Assembly (NCBI GenBank): GCA_030605265.1
Contig: JAUWIR010000131.1
Location: forward strand, 1 to 9,339
Length of the DNA stretch: 9,339 nucleotides
From: Pseudomonadota bacterium
GTDB taxonomy: Bacteria; SZUA-182; DTGQ01
Direction of reading: 5' to 3'
Shown: piece after piece, positions 1 to 6,749 of the stretch
Layout of the letters: each line of letters begins with the position of its first letter
How positions within the stretch are numbered: the stretch's first letter is position 1
Translations under genes and position numbers: made by a program
Notes under the pieces: generated by a model
What the model was told of the DNA's origin: nothing
Databases searched by the model: none
The model's input: only the letters and a program-made list of their open reading frames with translations

Positions 1-1839
1 CACCTCTGTTAAGGGCTTACTGCCGCAATGCCTGTCCAGGGCAATCAGGGCATAGGGATGTCCGCCAAAGGTTTTAAAGGCCCGCAGTTTGTCTTCAAAA
101 GAGGCTGCGGCCAGATGGGGGAGCTTTTGCATTAGACCCAGGGCCTCTGGGCGGCTTAAATCACCAAGGGCCAATTCCTGGATCGGGCCGATTCGCTTGG
201 CATCCACATCGAACAGTTTTCTGCTGGTAATGAGAAAGCGGCTGCCTTGGGCAGTTGTTTTGATAAGGGTGGTCAGAAAGGTACGCAAACTCTCATCTTT
301 AATCTCGTGCCTGCTGTCTTTGCTGATAAGCTGTGTTTCAAAATTATCAAAGATGATTAAAAGGGGCACCTGACTTAAGATTTGGGCCATATAGTTTGCC
401 AGATGGTCCGGCGGCAGGGACTGATGCAGGAGGGGCTGGAGGGCCTTTATCCCTTGTCGCTCAAGATAGCGGTGTAAGTCCAGTAAAATGACTTCCGGCG
501 CTAATGTGCCGGAGCTGCAATCAAAGGCATACACCCCATTAAAATATGGCCGCAGCCGTGCAGCCATGTGGCTGACCAGGGCTGTTTTTCCTATGCCGCC
601 AATTCCATGGATAATAACGGCCCGGTGATTCTTATGAAGCAGGCCGTTGCGAATGGCCCGGTATTCTTTGCGCCGACCATAGAAGCCAAAAGCAAGCTGC
701 GGCAGGGGCAGGTGCAGGCTAAAATCAATGCCGGAGGGCACAGGTTTTGTTAGCTTTTCCTCCGGCTTTATTTTCAGTGGTTGGCTGTTGGAGGAAAACA
801 GAACAGGCGCAAAAGCATCTGCCTGGATGTGGGTAAGGTCGCTTTGCCGGAGGGCCCTGCGCGTTGCGCTTACAGCCGGCTCAAGCATTTGTCCTTCAAT
901 GAGCCGCGGATAAAGATTTTGAGCAAACAACAATCCTGCCTCATCAGTCAGGGAAAACTGCATGGCTATGACTGCAGGAATTTTACTGCGTACCAGGCCC
1001 CGGGCAAGATCATGAAAGCCAACTGCATGCAGGGTGCGCGCTGTCTGACAGCCGGAGATAACAGCCAGACGCAAATGTTTTTCTCCCTTTTGGAATGCCT
1101 GCAGACAATCTGCCACAGAGGTGGCCCTCTTTTTTCCCTCCTGGTCTTCCAGAAGTAAACCGCCGCCGTTTTCAGGTGATATGCCGTGCCCGGAGTAATG
1201 AAAAATCTGATAGGCACCCTCAAGGCTGCTTTCAATAATCGGCAGTTTTGCTTCATCCTCAAAATCTATCTGAAGTAAACCCTTGCCTGCAGGTGCATTG
1301 GTGGCCTGGAGCAAGATTTCCTGCTCTTGTTCAACAGCCAGACGCTCATTCTCTTCTAAATCCAAGGGGCTGGATATTAAGGCAAGCATCTTAAGCGGAG
1401 AAGGCACGGGGGATATTTCTTCCTGTATGGGTATGTTCAAAGGCAGGCGAGATAGTCCGGTTTTAGCACCGGCAGCAAGAAATTCCCGGCCGTCATAAAG
1501 TGTTTCCCAGGGCGGCATTCCCAATCCACCGGCATCTTCCGCCAGGCGCAATCAAAGCACAAGAAAATCACTTTTCTCTTTATATGCCCGCCAAAGAGTA
1601 TGCACCTCAGGCGTAAAAACCTGATTAAACAGTTTTGTCCCAAAAGCCTGTATACCTTCTATCCGTGCGTAAGGATCTTTATTAGCAGAAGTCAGTTGCC
1701 TGATTTCAAATTCAGTCATGTAGGATAGGTCATAATCAAAAAAAGAGTTAACCAGGGGCTTAAGTTTAGGACGCTCGAATATTTCCAGGCTATACCTTTT
1801 TTCCTGACAGGTCTTAATATGAAAATCCAGTATTACCAT
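1..1839 (-). pseudogene. CHAT (caspase-like) - NB-ARC/STAND ATPase gene, in-frame TGA at codon 96, 3' end beyond window
   Basis: Reading the minus strand from ATG 1839 (AAAGG at 1853-1849, 9 nt upstream) gives one frame that stays open to the left edge except for a TGA at 1554-1552. Numbering from that ATG, the CHAT peptidase fold spans about residues 60-350. It has the 'PWETLYDG' segment just after the TGA, the catalytic His motif HYSGHG (H218) and the catalytic Cys motif SGCQTA (C264). The NB-ARC ATPase follows, with Walker A GIGGIGKT (412-419), Walker B LLIIFDNFE (D498), a sensor-like FLITSR (about 535-540) and a GxP-type GGHPYAL (592-598). In this family the nucleotide-binding module is a switch and C-terminal repeats usually sense the trigger; that part lies outside the window. 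The TGA falls in a beta-strand of the CHAT core where an ordinary residue is expected, and homology continues in the same frame on both sides, so this is a nonsense change rather than a frameshift. A restart at ATG 1518 (M108, GGTGG upstream) would lack the first strands. GC looks higher than in the neighbouring genes. Confidence 0.85.
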
Positions 1840-1904
1840 TATGCCGTACCTTTAGGTAAAATATATCGCTCATCCGGATAATAAGCGGCTCGATAATTCA
1901 GTAT

Positions 1905-1935
1905 TCAGCAACCTCTCCATACTTAGAATTGCTGA
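1905..1935. repeat. Short inverted repeat upstream of the CHAT gene
   Basis: TCAGCAA (1905-1911) is matched by its reverse complement TTGCTGA (1929-1935) across 17 nt. The sequence ATTCAGTATT also occurs near both arms, and a second small palindrome, AGTATT...AATACT, sits at 1939-1956. The site lies 66-96 nt upstream of the CHAT start, so it could be an operator or a leader hairpin. With only 7-bp arms, chance is a real alternative. Confidence 0.35.
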
Positions 1936-1951
1936 TTCAGTATTAAAAACA

Positions 1952-1980
1952 ATACTAATATAAAATAACATTATTTACAA
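1952..1980 (-). promoter_or_regulatory. Possible sigma70 promoter for the CHAT gene
   Basis: On the minus strand, TTGTAA (1980-1975) and TAGTAT (1957-1952) are 17 nt apart, each matching four of six consensus positions. Transcription would start near 1945 and give a leader of about 105 nt containing the 1905-1935 inverted repeat. The surroundings are very AT-rich, so a chance match is likely enough to keep confidence low. Confidence 0.25.
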
Positions 1981-2066
1981 GGAATATAAGGTGTATTTTT
2001 TTTCTTCTTTTATTCTTGAAGCCATGAGTTTTTCAAATCTTATATTACCTCTTGTTATAGTTTTTT

Positions 2067-2204
2067 GTTCAGCTCACCACGGAGGCACAGAGACACGGAG
2101 AGAAACAAAAGACCTGTAAATAGAGTTCATGACATAGAAATTTTTCATAAGCTGACTCTAATAGGCCCCTCTCCGTGCCTCAGTGTCTTCGTGGTGAACT
2201 ATTA
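2067..2204 (-). mobile_element. Short non-coding element (element A) with inverted-repeat ends
   Basis: The left arm (2073-2102) and right arm (2169-2198) are 30-nt inverted repeats with 25 of 30 positions identical, of the CACCACGGAGRCACAGAG type. The outer ends differ from one another: GTTCAGCT precedes the left arm, while the right side, read on the minus strand, begins TAATAGTTCACC. Element B at 5332-5571 has the same two ends in reverse order, so I assign A to the minus orientation. A also shares CAAAAGAC (2106-2113) with the inner side of the matching end of B, where B encodes the last codons of the GxxExxY remnant; in A the stop codon is changed. The core has no open frame. The 8-mer GTTTTTTG lies on both sides (2060-2067 and 2207-2214) and could be a target-site duplication, though it is mostly a T run. 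Confidence 0.6.
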
Positions 2205-2251
2205 TTGTTTTTTGAAAAAAAGCAGGCTATAAGCATGAGGCCGTTTTACTC

Positions 2252-2280
2252 TTGACCCGGCTTTGCTTTCTCATTATTAT
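2252..2280 (+). promoter_or_regulatory. Probable sigma70 promoter of uvrA, abutting the ATG
   Basis: TTGACC (2252-2257) and TATTAT (2275-2280) are separated by exactly 17 nt, and each differs from consensus at one position. The -10 box ends 7 nt before ATG 2288, so transcription would begin at or within a base or two of the start codon, giving a leaderless message. This fits the absence of a Shine-Dalgarno sequence before 2288. It also argues against the in-frame TTG at 2252 as a start, because that codon is the -35 box itself. Confidence 0.55.
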
Positions 2281-2287
2281 TAGCAGC

Positions 2288-5263
2288 ATGGAGAAAGAAA
2301 AAAGCAGATCTTCCGAATTAAAAAGTCTGATCATTAAGGGGGCCAGGGAACATAATTTAAAAAACATTGATCTTGAAATCCCCAAGAAAAAGCTGGTGGT
2401 TTTTACCGGAGTGAGTGGTTCGGGAAAATCCTCACTGGCCTTTGATACTATATATGCTGAAGGGCAGAGGCGGTATGTGGAGTCCCTATCATCATATGCT
2501 CGTCAGTTTCTTGGGCAGATGGAAAAGCCCCACTATGATTATATCAGGGGTCTTTCTCCCACCATTGCCATTGAGCAAAAAGCAGCCGGCAAAAATCCTC
2601 GCTCAACAGTAGGGACTCTAACGGAAATTTATGATTACTTGAGGGTCTTATTTGCCCGCTTGGGTACCCAGTACTGTCATAAATGCGGCAGAAAAGTTAG
2701 TATTCAATCCCCTGAACAGATTGTCCATGATATTTTAGGCCTGCCTTTAAAAACAAAAATTTTATTACTGGCGCCCCTGGTGCAGCAGCGAAAAGGGGAA
2801 TTCCGACAGCTATTTCAAGAAATTCAGCGAAGCGGCTTTGTGCGTATTCGACTTGACGGGCAAATTTTGGAACTTTCCGAAATCCCCGATTTAGAGAAAC
2901 ATAAAAAGCATACTATTGAAGTCGTGGTGGATAGATTGATCATTTCTGAAAAAATTAAGGAAAGATTAACTGATTCAGTGGAAATGGCCCTGAAAGTGGG
3001 CAAAGGGCAACTGATTGTTTCCTGTCTGAAGGGTGATAAAGCAGGGCAATCTTCTTCGTCCCCATCATCTCCATCATCCCCTTCAACCCCGTCATCTACC
3101 TCATCCCCTTCGTCCCCTTCATCTCCTTCATCCCCGTCATCTCCTTCATCCCCGTCATATGAAGATATCCCTTTTAGTGAGCACCTGGCCTGTGATGTAT
3201 GCGGTCTAAGTTATTCTGAACTTTCTCCGCAACTTTTTTCCTTTAACGGTCCTCTGGGAATGTGTCAGGAATGTAACGGCCTTGGCAGAAGAGCGGAAAT
3301 TGATTTAAGCGCCATAGTGCCTGATCAGGATAAATCCATAAATGAAGGCGCTCTTGAGGCTGCCGGTTTTTCCATGAAAAATCGAAAAGGTTGGTCCTAT
3401 CAGATTTTATCAACCATCAGTAAAGAGCTGGGGATAAATCTGAATACTCCCTTTGGCAAACTTTCCAGGCAGCATCAGCAGGCAATTTTATTTGGCTCAG
3501 GGGACAGGAAGTTTAAGGTGAATTACACCAGTCAAAAATTTGATCTTGATTACACCACCAAAAATGAAGGAATAATCCCGACCCTTCTTCGAAGAATGAA
3601 GGAAACCCAATCAGAAAATCAAAAGATACGCTATGAACAATACATGAGCACTGTGCCGTGCACTGCCTGCCAGGGAACAAGGCTGCGCCCGGAAGCTCGA
3701 AGCGTTAAGGTTAAAGAAAAAAGTTTACCTGAACTTTCCTCCATGAGTATTGAACATCTCCATGATTATTTCGGATCAATTCATTTTGAAGGGAGTCAGG
3801 CCATTATTGCTGAAGAGCTTATTAAGGAGTTACAATCCAGGGTGAGATTTTTACTCAATGTCGGGCTTGGGTATCTTTCTCTTGATCGATCAGGCCCCTC
3901 TCTTTCCGGCGGAGAATCCCAGAGGCTTCGTTTGGCAAGTCAAATGGGCACAGAGCTTACCGGTGTTCTCTATGTGTTGGATGAGCCCAGTATCGGCCTT
4001 CACCAAAGGGACAATCAGAAACTTCTCAAGGCCTTAAAGCATTTGCGGGACATTGGCAATTCTTTAATTGTTGTTGAGCATGACTGTGAAACCATGGAAA
4101 GCGCCGACCACCTGGTGGATTTTGGTCCGGGCGCAGGACTTCACGGCGGGGAAATTATTTTCTCCGGTCCTCCGAAAAAGATCCTGAATCATTCCGCTTC
4201 TTTAACCGGGCAATATTTATCCGGGCAACGTCAAATTGCCATACCCTCAAAAAGAAGGCCACCTTCCGGGTGGATAACTATTCAAGAGGCTTGTGAAAAT
4301 AATTTAAAAAATGTTGACGTACCTATTCCTCTTGGAGTGCTCTGTTGTATTACCGGGGTTTCAGGCGCCGGGAAAAGCACCCTCATTCGACAGATCTTAT
4401 ATCCTGCCTTTGCTAATCGTTTATATAATGCTCATCTTCAGGTGGGCAAGCATAAAAATATCATCAAGTTAGAGCAAATCGACAAGGTCATTAATATTGA
4501 CCAAAAACCCATTGGCCGGACACCTCGTTCCAATCCGGCCACCTATGTTAAGGTGTTTGATTTAATTCGGGAGGTGTTTTCCTGGCAGAAGGATGCTAAA
4601 ATCGCCGGCTACACAAAAGGACGATTCAGCTTTAATGTAAAAGGAGGGCGATGCGAGGCTTGCTCCGGTGACGGCATGGTCAAAGTAGAAATGCACTTTC
4701 TCCCTGATGTGTATGTTCCTTGTCAGGTGTGTCATGGATCTCGTTTTAATGAAGCTACTTTGCGTATCCTCTATAAAGGGAAAAACATTGCCCAGGTCCT
4801 TGATATGACTGTAGAAGAAGCTATATCACTTTTTTCTCATCATTCCAAAATTGTTACTATTCTTCAAACCTTAATTGATGTGGGGCTTGGGTATATTAAA
4901 TTAGGGCAATCATCAACAACTCTTTCCGGGGGCGAAGCACAAAGGATTAAACTTTCCCGGGAGCTGGCCAAAAGGAGCACCGGCCGGACCTTATATCTTC
5001 TGGATGAACCTACCACAGGACTGCATTTTGAGGATATTCGAAAATTGTTGATTGTCTTAAATCGGTTGGTAGATGTTAAAAATAGTGTCTTAATAATCGA
5101 ACACAAACTGGATATCATTAAAACAGCTGATTATTTAATTGATCTTGGCCCTGAAGGAGGCGATAGGGGAGGACAGGTGGTAGCTTCAGGGACCCCTGAG
5201 AAGGTAAGCGCTATCGCAAGTTCCTATACAGGCCAAATTTTGGCTAAGCTTTTTAAAAAATAA
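2288..5263 (+). CDS. uvrA: Excinuclease ABC subunit UvrA
   Basis: UvrA is the damage-sensing ATPase of nucleotide excision repair; the dimer finds distorted DNA and loads UvrB. The frame holds two ABC ATPase modules. Numbered from ATG 2288 (991 aa), it has Walker A GVSGSGKS (41-48), signature LSGGESQ (539-545) and Walker B with D565/E566, then Walker A GVSGAGKS (690-697), signature LSGGEAQ (879-885) and Walker B with D906/E907. Zinc-binding CxxC pairs are present at C302/C305 with C326/C329 and at C789/C792 with C812/C815; a further CTAC lies at 458-461 in the insertion domain. All key residues look intact. The protein is longer than the usual roughly 940 aa, mainly because of a 36-residue Ser/Pro tract (255-290) between the UvrB-binding domain and the first zinc pair. 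An upstream in-frame TTG at 2252 would add 12 hydrophobic residues (TRLCFLIIISS) not typical of UvrA, so ATG 2288 is preferred. No clear terminator follows the TAA. Confidence 0.97.
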   Translation: MEKEKSRSSELKSLIIKGAREHNLKNIDLEIPKKKLVVFTGVSGSGKSSLAFDTIYAEGQRRYVESLSSYARQFLGQMEKPHYDYIRGLSPTIAIEQKAAGKNPRSTVGTLTEIYDYLRVLFARLGTQYCHKCGRKVSIQSPEQIVHDILGLPLKTKILLLAPLVQQRKGEFRQLFQEIQRSGFVRIRLDGQILELSEIPDLEKHKKHTIEVVVDRLIISEKIKERLTDSVEMALKVGKGQLIVSCLKGDKAGQSSSSPSSPSSPSTPSSTSSPSSPSSPSSPSSPSSPSYEDIPFSEHLACDVCGLSYSELSPQLFSFNGPLGMCQECNGLGRRAEIDLSAIVPDQDKSINEGALEAAGFSMKNRKGWSYQILSTISKELGINLNTPFGKLSRQHQQAILFGSGDRKFKVNYTSQKFDLDYTTKNEGIIPTLLRRMKETQSENQKIRYEQYMSTVPCTACQGTRLRPEARSVKVKEKSLPELSSMSIEHLHDYFGSIHFEGSQAIIAEELIKELQSRVRFLLNVGLGYLSLDRSGPSLSGGESQRLRLASQMGTELTGVLYVLDEPSIGLHQRDNQKLLKALKHLRDIGNSLIVVEHDCETMESADHLVDFGPGAGLHGGEIIFSGPPKKILNHSASLTGQYLSGQRQIAIPSKRRPPSGWITIQEACENNLKNVDVPIPLGVLCCITGVSGAGKSTLIRQILYPAFANRLYNAHLQVGKHKNIIKLEQIDKVINIDQKPIGRTPRSNPATYVKVFDLIREVFSWQKDAKIAGYTKGRFSFNVKGGRCEACSGDGMVKVEMHFLPDVYVPCQVCHGSRFNEATLRILYKGKNIAQVLDMTVEEAISLFSHHSKIVTILQTLIDVGLGYIKLGQSSTTLSGGEAQRIKLSRELAKRSTGRTLYLLDEPTTGLHFEDIRKLLIVLNRLVDVKNSVLIIEHKLDIIKTADYLIDLGPEGGDRGGQVVASGTPEKVSAIASSYTGQILAKLFKK
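3050..3157 (+). repeat. 9-bp tandem repeat in uvrA encoding a Ser/Pro tract
   Basis: There are 36 consecutive codons for only Ser, Pro and three Thr. From 3062 the unit is CCN-TCN-TCN (Pro-Ser-Ser), with ten full copies and a partial eleventh. The final copies also form an 18-bp higher-order repeat (CCTTCATCCCCGTCATCT, at 3125-3142 and again from 3143). The unit is a multiple of three, so copy-number change keeps uvrA in frame. The tract lies in a linker before the first zinc-binding pair and is probably a disordered, flexible insert. Confidence 0.9.
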
Positions 5264-5275
5264 AAAATTTATTAG

Positions 5276-5299
5276 ACAGGATTTACAGGATAGGACAGG
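5276..5299. repeat. ACAGGAT short tandem repeat
   Basis: ACAGGAT occurs at 5276-5282 and 5285-5291, then ACAGG at 5295-5299, a period of about 9-10 nt beginning 12 nt after the uvrA stop codon. It resembles one half of the 'ACAGGATTTACAGGAT' intergenic repeats seen in many environmental bacterial genomes (from memory). No matching inverted arm is visible nearby. Confidence 0.5.
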
Positions 5300-5331
5300 C
5301 TAAGAAGAAAGGAAAATTTTATATTTTGTTG

Positions 5332-5571
5332 TAATAGTTCACCACGGAGACACAGAGGCACTGAGAAATGATTTTAGAAGATGTTCTTGAACTCAAAGTA
5401 GTTGATACAATAGCACTAATTCACGAGGCACAATTGTTAACCTATTTGAGATTATCCGGGATGAAGGTAGGCCTTATTATAAATCTTAATGTGTCTGTTT
5501 TAAAAGAGGGAATCAAGGGACTTGTCTTTTGATTTTCCTCTGTGTCTCTGTGCCTCCGTGGTAAGCTGAAC
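5332..5571 (+). mobile_element. Element B: inverted-repeat-ended cassette with GxxExxY gene remnant
   Basis: The left arm, TTCACCACGGAGACACAGAG from 5338, is mirrored by the right arm at about 5536-5571. Read on the minus strand, the right end is GTTCAGCTTACC followed by GGAGGCACAGAGACAC. The left end (TAATAGTTCACC) matches the right end of element A, and the right end matches the left end of A, so the two are one family in opposite orientation; similarity stops abruptly outside these ends. Between the arms lies a 54-codon remnant of a GxxExxY protein gene. No clear target duplication is visible. Boundaries are uncertain by a few bases. Confidence 0.65.
5368..5532 (+). pseudogene. GxxExxY (PDDEXK_3) protein gene, C-terminal remnant
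   Basis: ATG 5368 to TGA 5532 reads 54 residues that match the C-terminal half of the GxxExxY family (PF13366, a predicted PD-(D/E)XK nuclease fold): LEDVLELKVVD, then IHEAQLLTYLRLSGMKVG, then LIINLNVSVLKEGIKGLVF up to the stop. The ExK of the nuclease motif and the HEAQLLTYL signature are present. The N-terminal part, about 70 residues with the GxxExxY motif, is missing: the coding sequence begins directly at the end of the left repeat arm. Codons before the ATG in the same frame read TTETQRH, then a TGA, then Glu. From memory, many full-length family members start with such repeat-encoded leaders, so the repeat was probably once part of the gene's 5' end. There is no ribosome binding site, and it is very unlikely to make a functional protein. 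Confidence 0.8.
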
Positions 5572-5617
5572 TGTTACGTTTTTTTAAATACACTAGAACA
5601 TTAAGTTACCTTTTTAA

Positions 5618-5687
5618 TTTTACCACAGAAAAAACAGAGCTTTCCTAATGTTTTCTCTGCGGACTCTGCGTCCTCTGCGGTGAAAAA
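5618..5687. repeat. Element C: short imperfect inverted repeat, GCAGAG type
   Basis: The left arm begins TTTTACCACAG (5618) and carries ACAGAG. The right arm, on the minus strand from 5687, reads TTTTTCACCGCAGAGGACGC and continues with AGAGTCCGCAGAG. The pattern is like elements A and B (ACC followed by CRGAG-type repeats, ends inverted) but the consensus is different and the spacer is only about 10-15 nt. It ends two bases before the peptidase ribosome binding site, so the peptidase leader RNA probably contains this hairpin. Confidence 0.5.
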
Positions 5688-5702
5688 TGGGAGAAGATAG
5701 AT

Positions 5703-6749
5703 TTGGAAATAGAAAAATTATTAGAAGAGCTGCTTCTCGTTCCGGGAGTATCCGGATATGAAGACAAAATAAGGGAGAAAATTACCGCACTTGTCAAAGA
5801 CCATCTTGATCAAGTTGAGACGGATTCCTTGGGAAATTTAATAGGGACAAAAGAAGGCAAGGAAAAAGGGCATATCGCTTTTTTTGCCCACATGGATGAA
5901 TTAGGCTTAGTAGTGACTAATTTCACTGCAGATGGATTTATTCGTTTTCGAAAGGTTGGCGGAATAGACGACCGGGTGCTTCCTTCAAGACATGTGCAAG
6001 TGATCACCACTCAAGGGAAGGCCATCCCGGGTGTAATTGCTTGGGTCCCTCCCCATATGGCCATTGACCGAGGCAAAGATTTGGAAAGGACCATGGGTTG
6101 GCAGGATTTACTCATTGATGTGGGCGCTTCCAGTGAGAAAGAGGTTCAATCCATGGGGATTAAGATAGCCGACCCTGTAGTTTTTACCAAACAGATTTCC
6201 TATTTAGCCAATAATCGTATGGCCTCCCGCGGCATGGATAATAGAGCCGGCTGTGCAGTGTTGGTTTCTTTAATACAAAAATTAAAAAAGAGGGTTTGCA
6301 AGGGCAAGATCAGTTTTGTATTTACCACCCAGGAGGAATACGGACTTCGAGGGGCCACTGTAGCAGGATACACTGTTAAACCTGATAATGCCTTTATTAT
6401 TGATACCTCCAGCGCCCCTGATTTTCCCGGGGTCCCGGAAGTGTATAAAAGGCAGTTTCAAATCAGTAAGGGGCCGGTGATTCGAGCTTTTGATACACGT
6501 ATGGTAGCCAATCAGAAACTGAAAGCCTTTGTTGAAAAAGTTGCTGATAATAAAAATATCCCCTATCAATTGGGTGTAGTTGGAGGCTCAACTGATGCTG
6601 CAGCAATTCAACTGGCTAGAGGCGGTGTCCCTTCTTTGCCAATCTGCATTCCATGCCGTTACACTCATGCTACAGTAGAACTTGTCTCTATTGAAGATTT
6701 AAAAACTACCATCAATTTGCTGGAGGAGATTGTTGGAGCATCTATTTAG
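5703..6749 (+). CDS. M42-family metallo-aminopeptidase (FrvX / endoglucanase M / TET type)
   Basis: M42 enzymes are cytosolic, usually dodecameric, di-metal aminopeptidases that trim short peptides; annotations such as 'endoglucanase' or 'cellulase M' are historical. The 348-aa length is typical. All metal and catalytic positions are visible: H63 and D65 in AHMDELG, D179 in GMDNRAG, the E211/E212 pair in TTQEEYGLRGA, D234 in IIDTSSAPD, and H322 in CRYTHATVE. The N-terminal VPGVSGYE (13-20) and GNLIGTK segments are also standard. The start is TTG 5703, giving MEIEKLLEELLLVPG, with GGGAG (5689-5693) 9 nt upstream; an ATG at 5687 is out of frame. The gene lies downstream of element C and 187 nt before the next gene, so it may be monocistronic. 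Substrate preference (glutamyl, leucyl or lysyl) cannot be read from the sequence. Confidence 0.93.
   Translation: MEIEKLLEELLLVPGVSGYEDKIREKITALVKDHLDQVETDSLGNLIGTKEGKEKGHIAFFAHMDELGLVVTNFTADGFIRFRKVGGIDDRVLPSRHVQVITTQGKAIPGVIAWVPPHMAIDRGKDLERTMGWQDLLIDVGASSEKEVQSMGIKIADPVVFTKQISYLANNRMASRGMDNRAGCAVLVSLIQKLKKRVCKGKISFVFTTQEEYGLRGATVAGYTVKPDNAFIIDTSSAPDFPGVPEVYKRQFQISKGPVIRAFDTRMVANQKLKAFVEKVADNKNIPYQLGVVGGSTDAAAIQLARGGVPSLPICIPCRYTHATVELVSIEDLKTTINLLEEIVGASI

Larger units (their letters stand above)
1840..2287. other. Intergenic region between the CHAT gene and uvrA
   Basis: This 448-base gap has no credible gene. It lies between two divergently transcribed genes and is AT-rich, with long T runs near 1990-2010 and 2061-2066. 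Beyond the items listed separately (possible CHAT promoter, inverted repeat, element A, uvrA promoter) I see nothing definite in 1981-2059. Confidence 0.7.
5264..5702. other. Repeat-filled intergenic region between uvrA and the M42 peptidase gene
   Basis: The 439-base gap has no complete gene. It contains, in order, an ACAGGAT tandem motif, element B with a gene remnant, and element C, leaving little unique sequence. I see no convincing terminator for uvrA or promoter for the peptidase gene. GGGAG at 5689-5693 is the peptidase ribosome binding site. Confidence 0.75.

Noticed and set aside
89..1498. Several plus-strand open frames of 60-125 codons across the left 1.5 kb
   Set aside because: They lie antisense to a minus-strand frame with unmistakable CHAT and NB-ARC motifs, show no family features of their own and overlap one another.
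1552..1554. The TGA in the CHAT gene as selenocysteine or a reassigned codon
   Set aside because: The position is a core beta-strand rather than a catalytic Cys site, and TGA is used as a normal stop in the nearby GxxExxY remnant. No recoding signal was recognised by eye.
2252..2287. Upstream TTG start for uvrA adding 12 residues
   Set aside because: The added residues are hydrophobic and unlike UvrA N-termini, no good ribosome binding site precedes it, and the TTG is part of a near-consensus -35 box.
3050..3157. CRISPR-like array
   Set aside because: It is a contiguous 9-bp coding repeat without spacers, in frame within uvrA.
4864..5118. Minus-strand open frame inside the 3' part of uvrA, and similar antisense frames in the peptidase gene (5810-6010, 6282-6569)
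   Set aside because: They are antisense shadows of strongly conserved coding sequence with no recognisable domains.
5687..5760. ATG at 5687 as a start for a gene overlapping the peptidase
   Set aside because: It is out of frame with the M42 protein, lies at the repeat border and gives no recognisable product.
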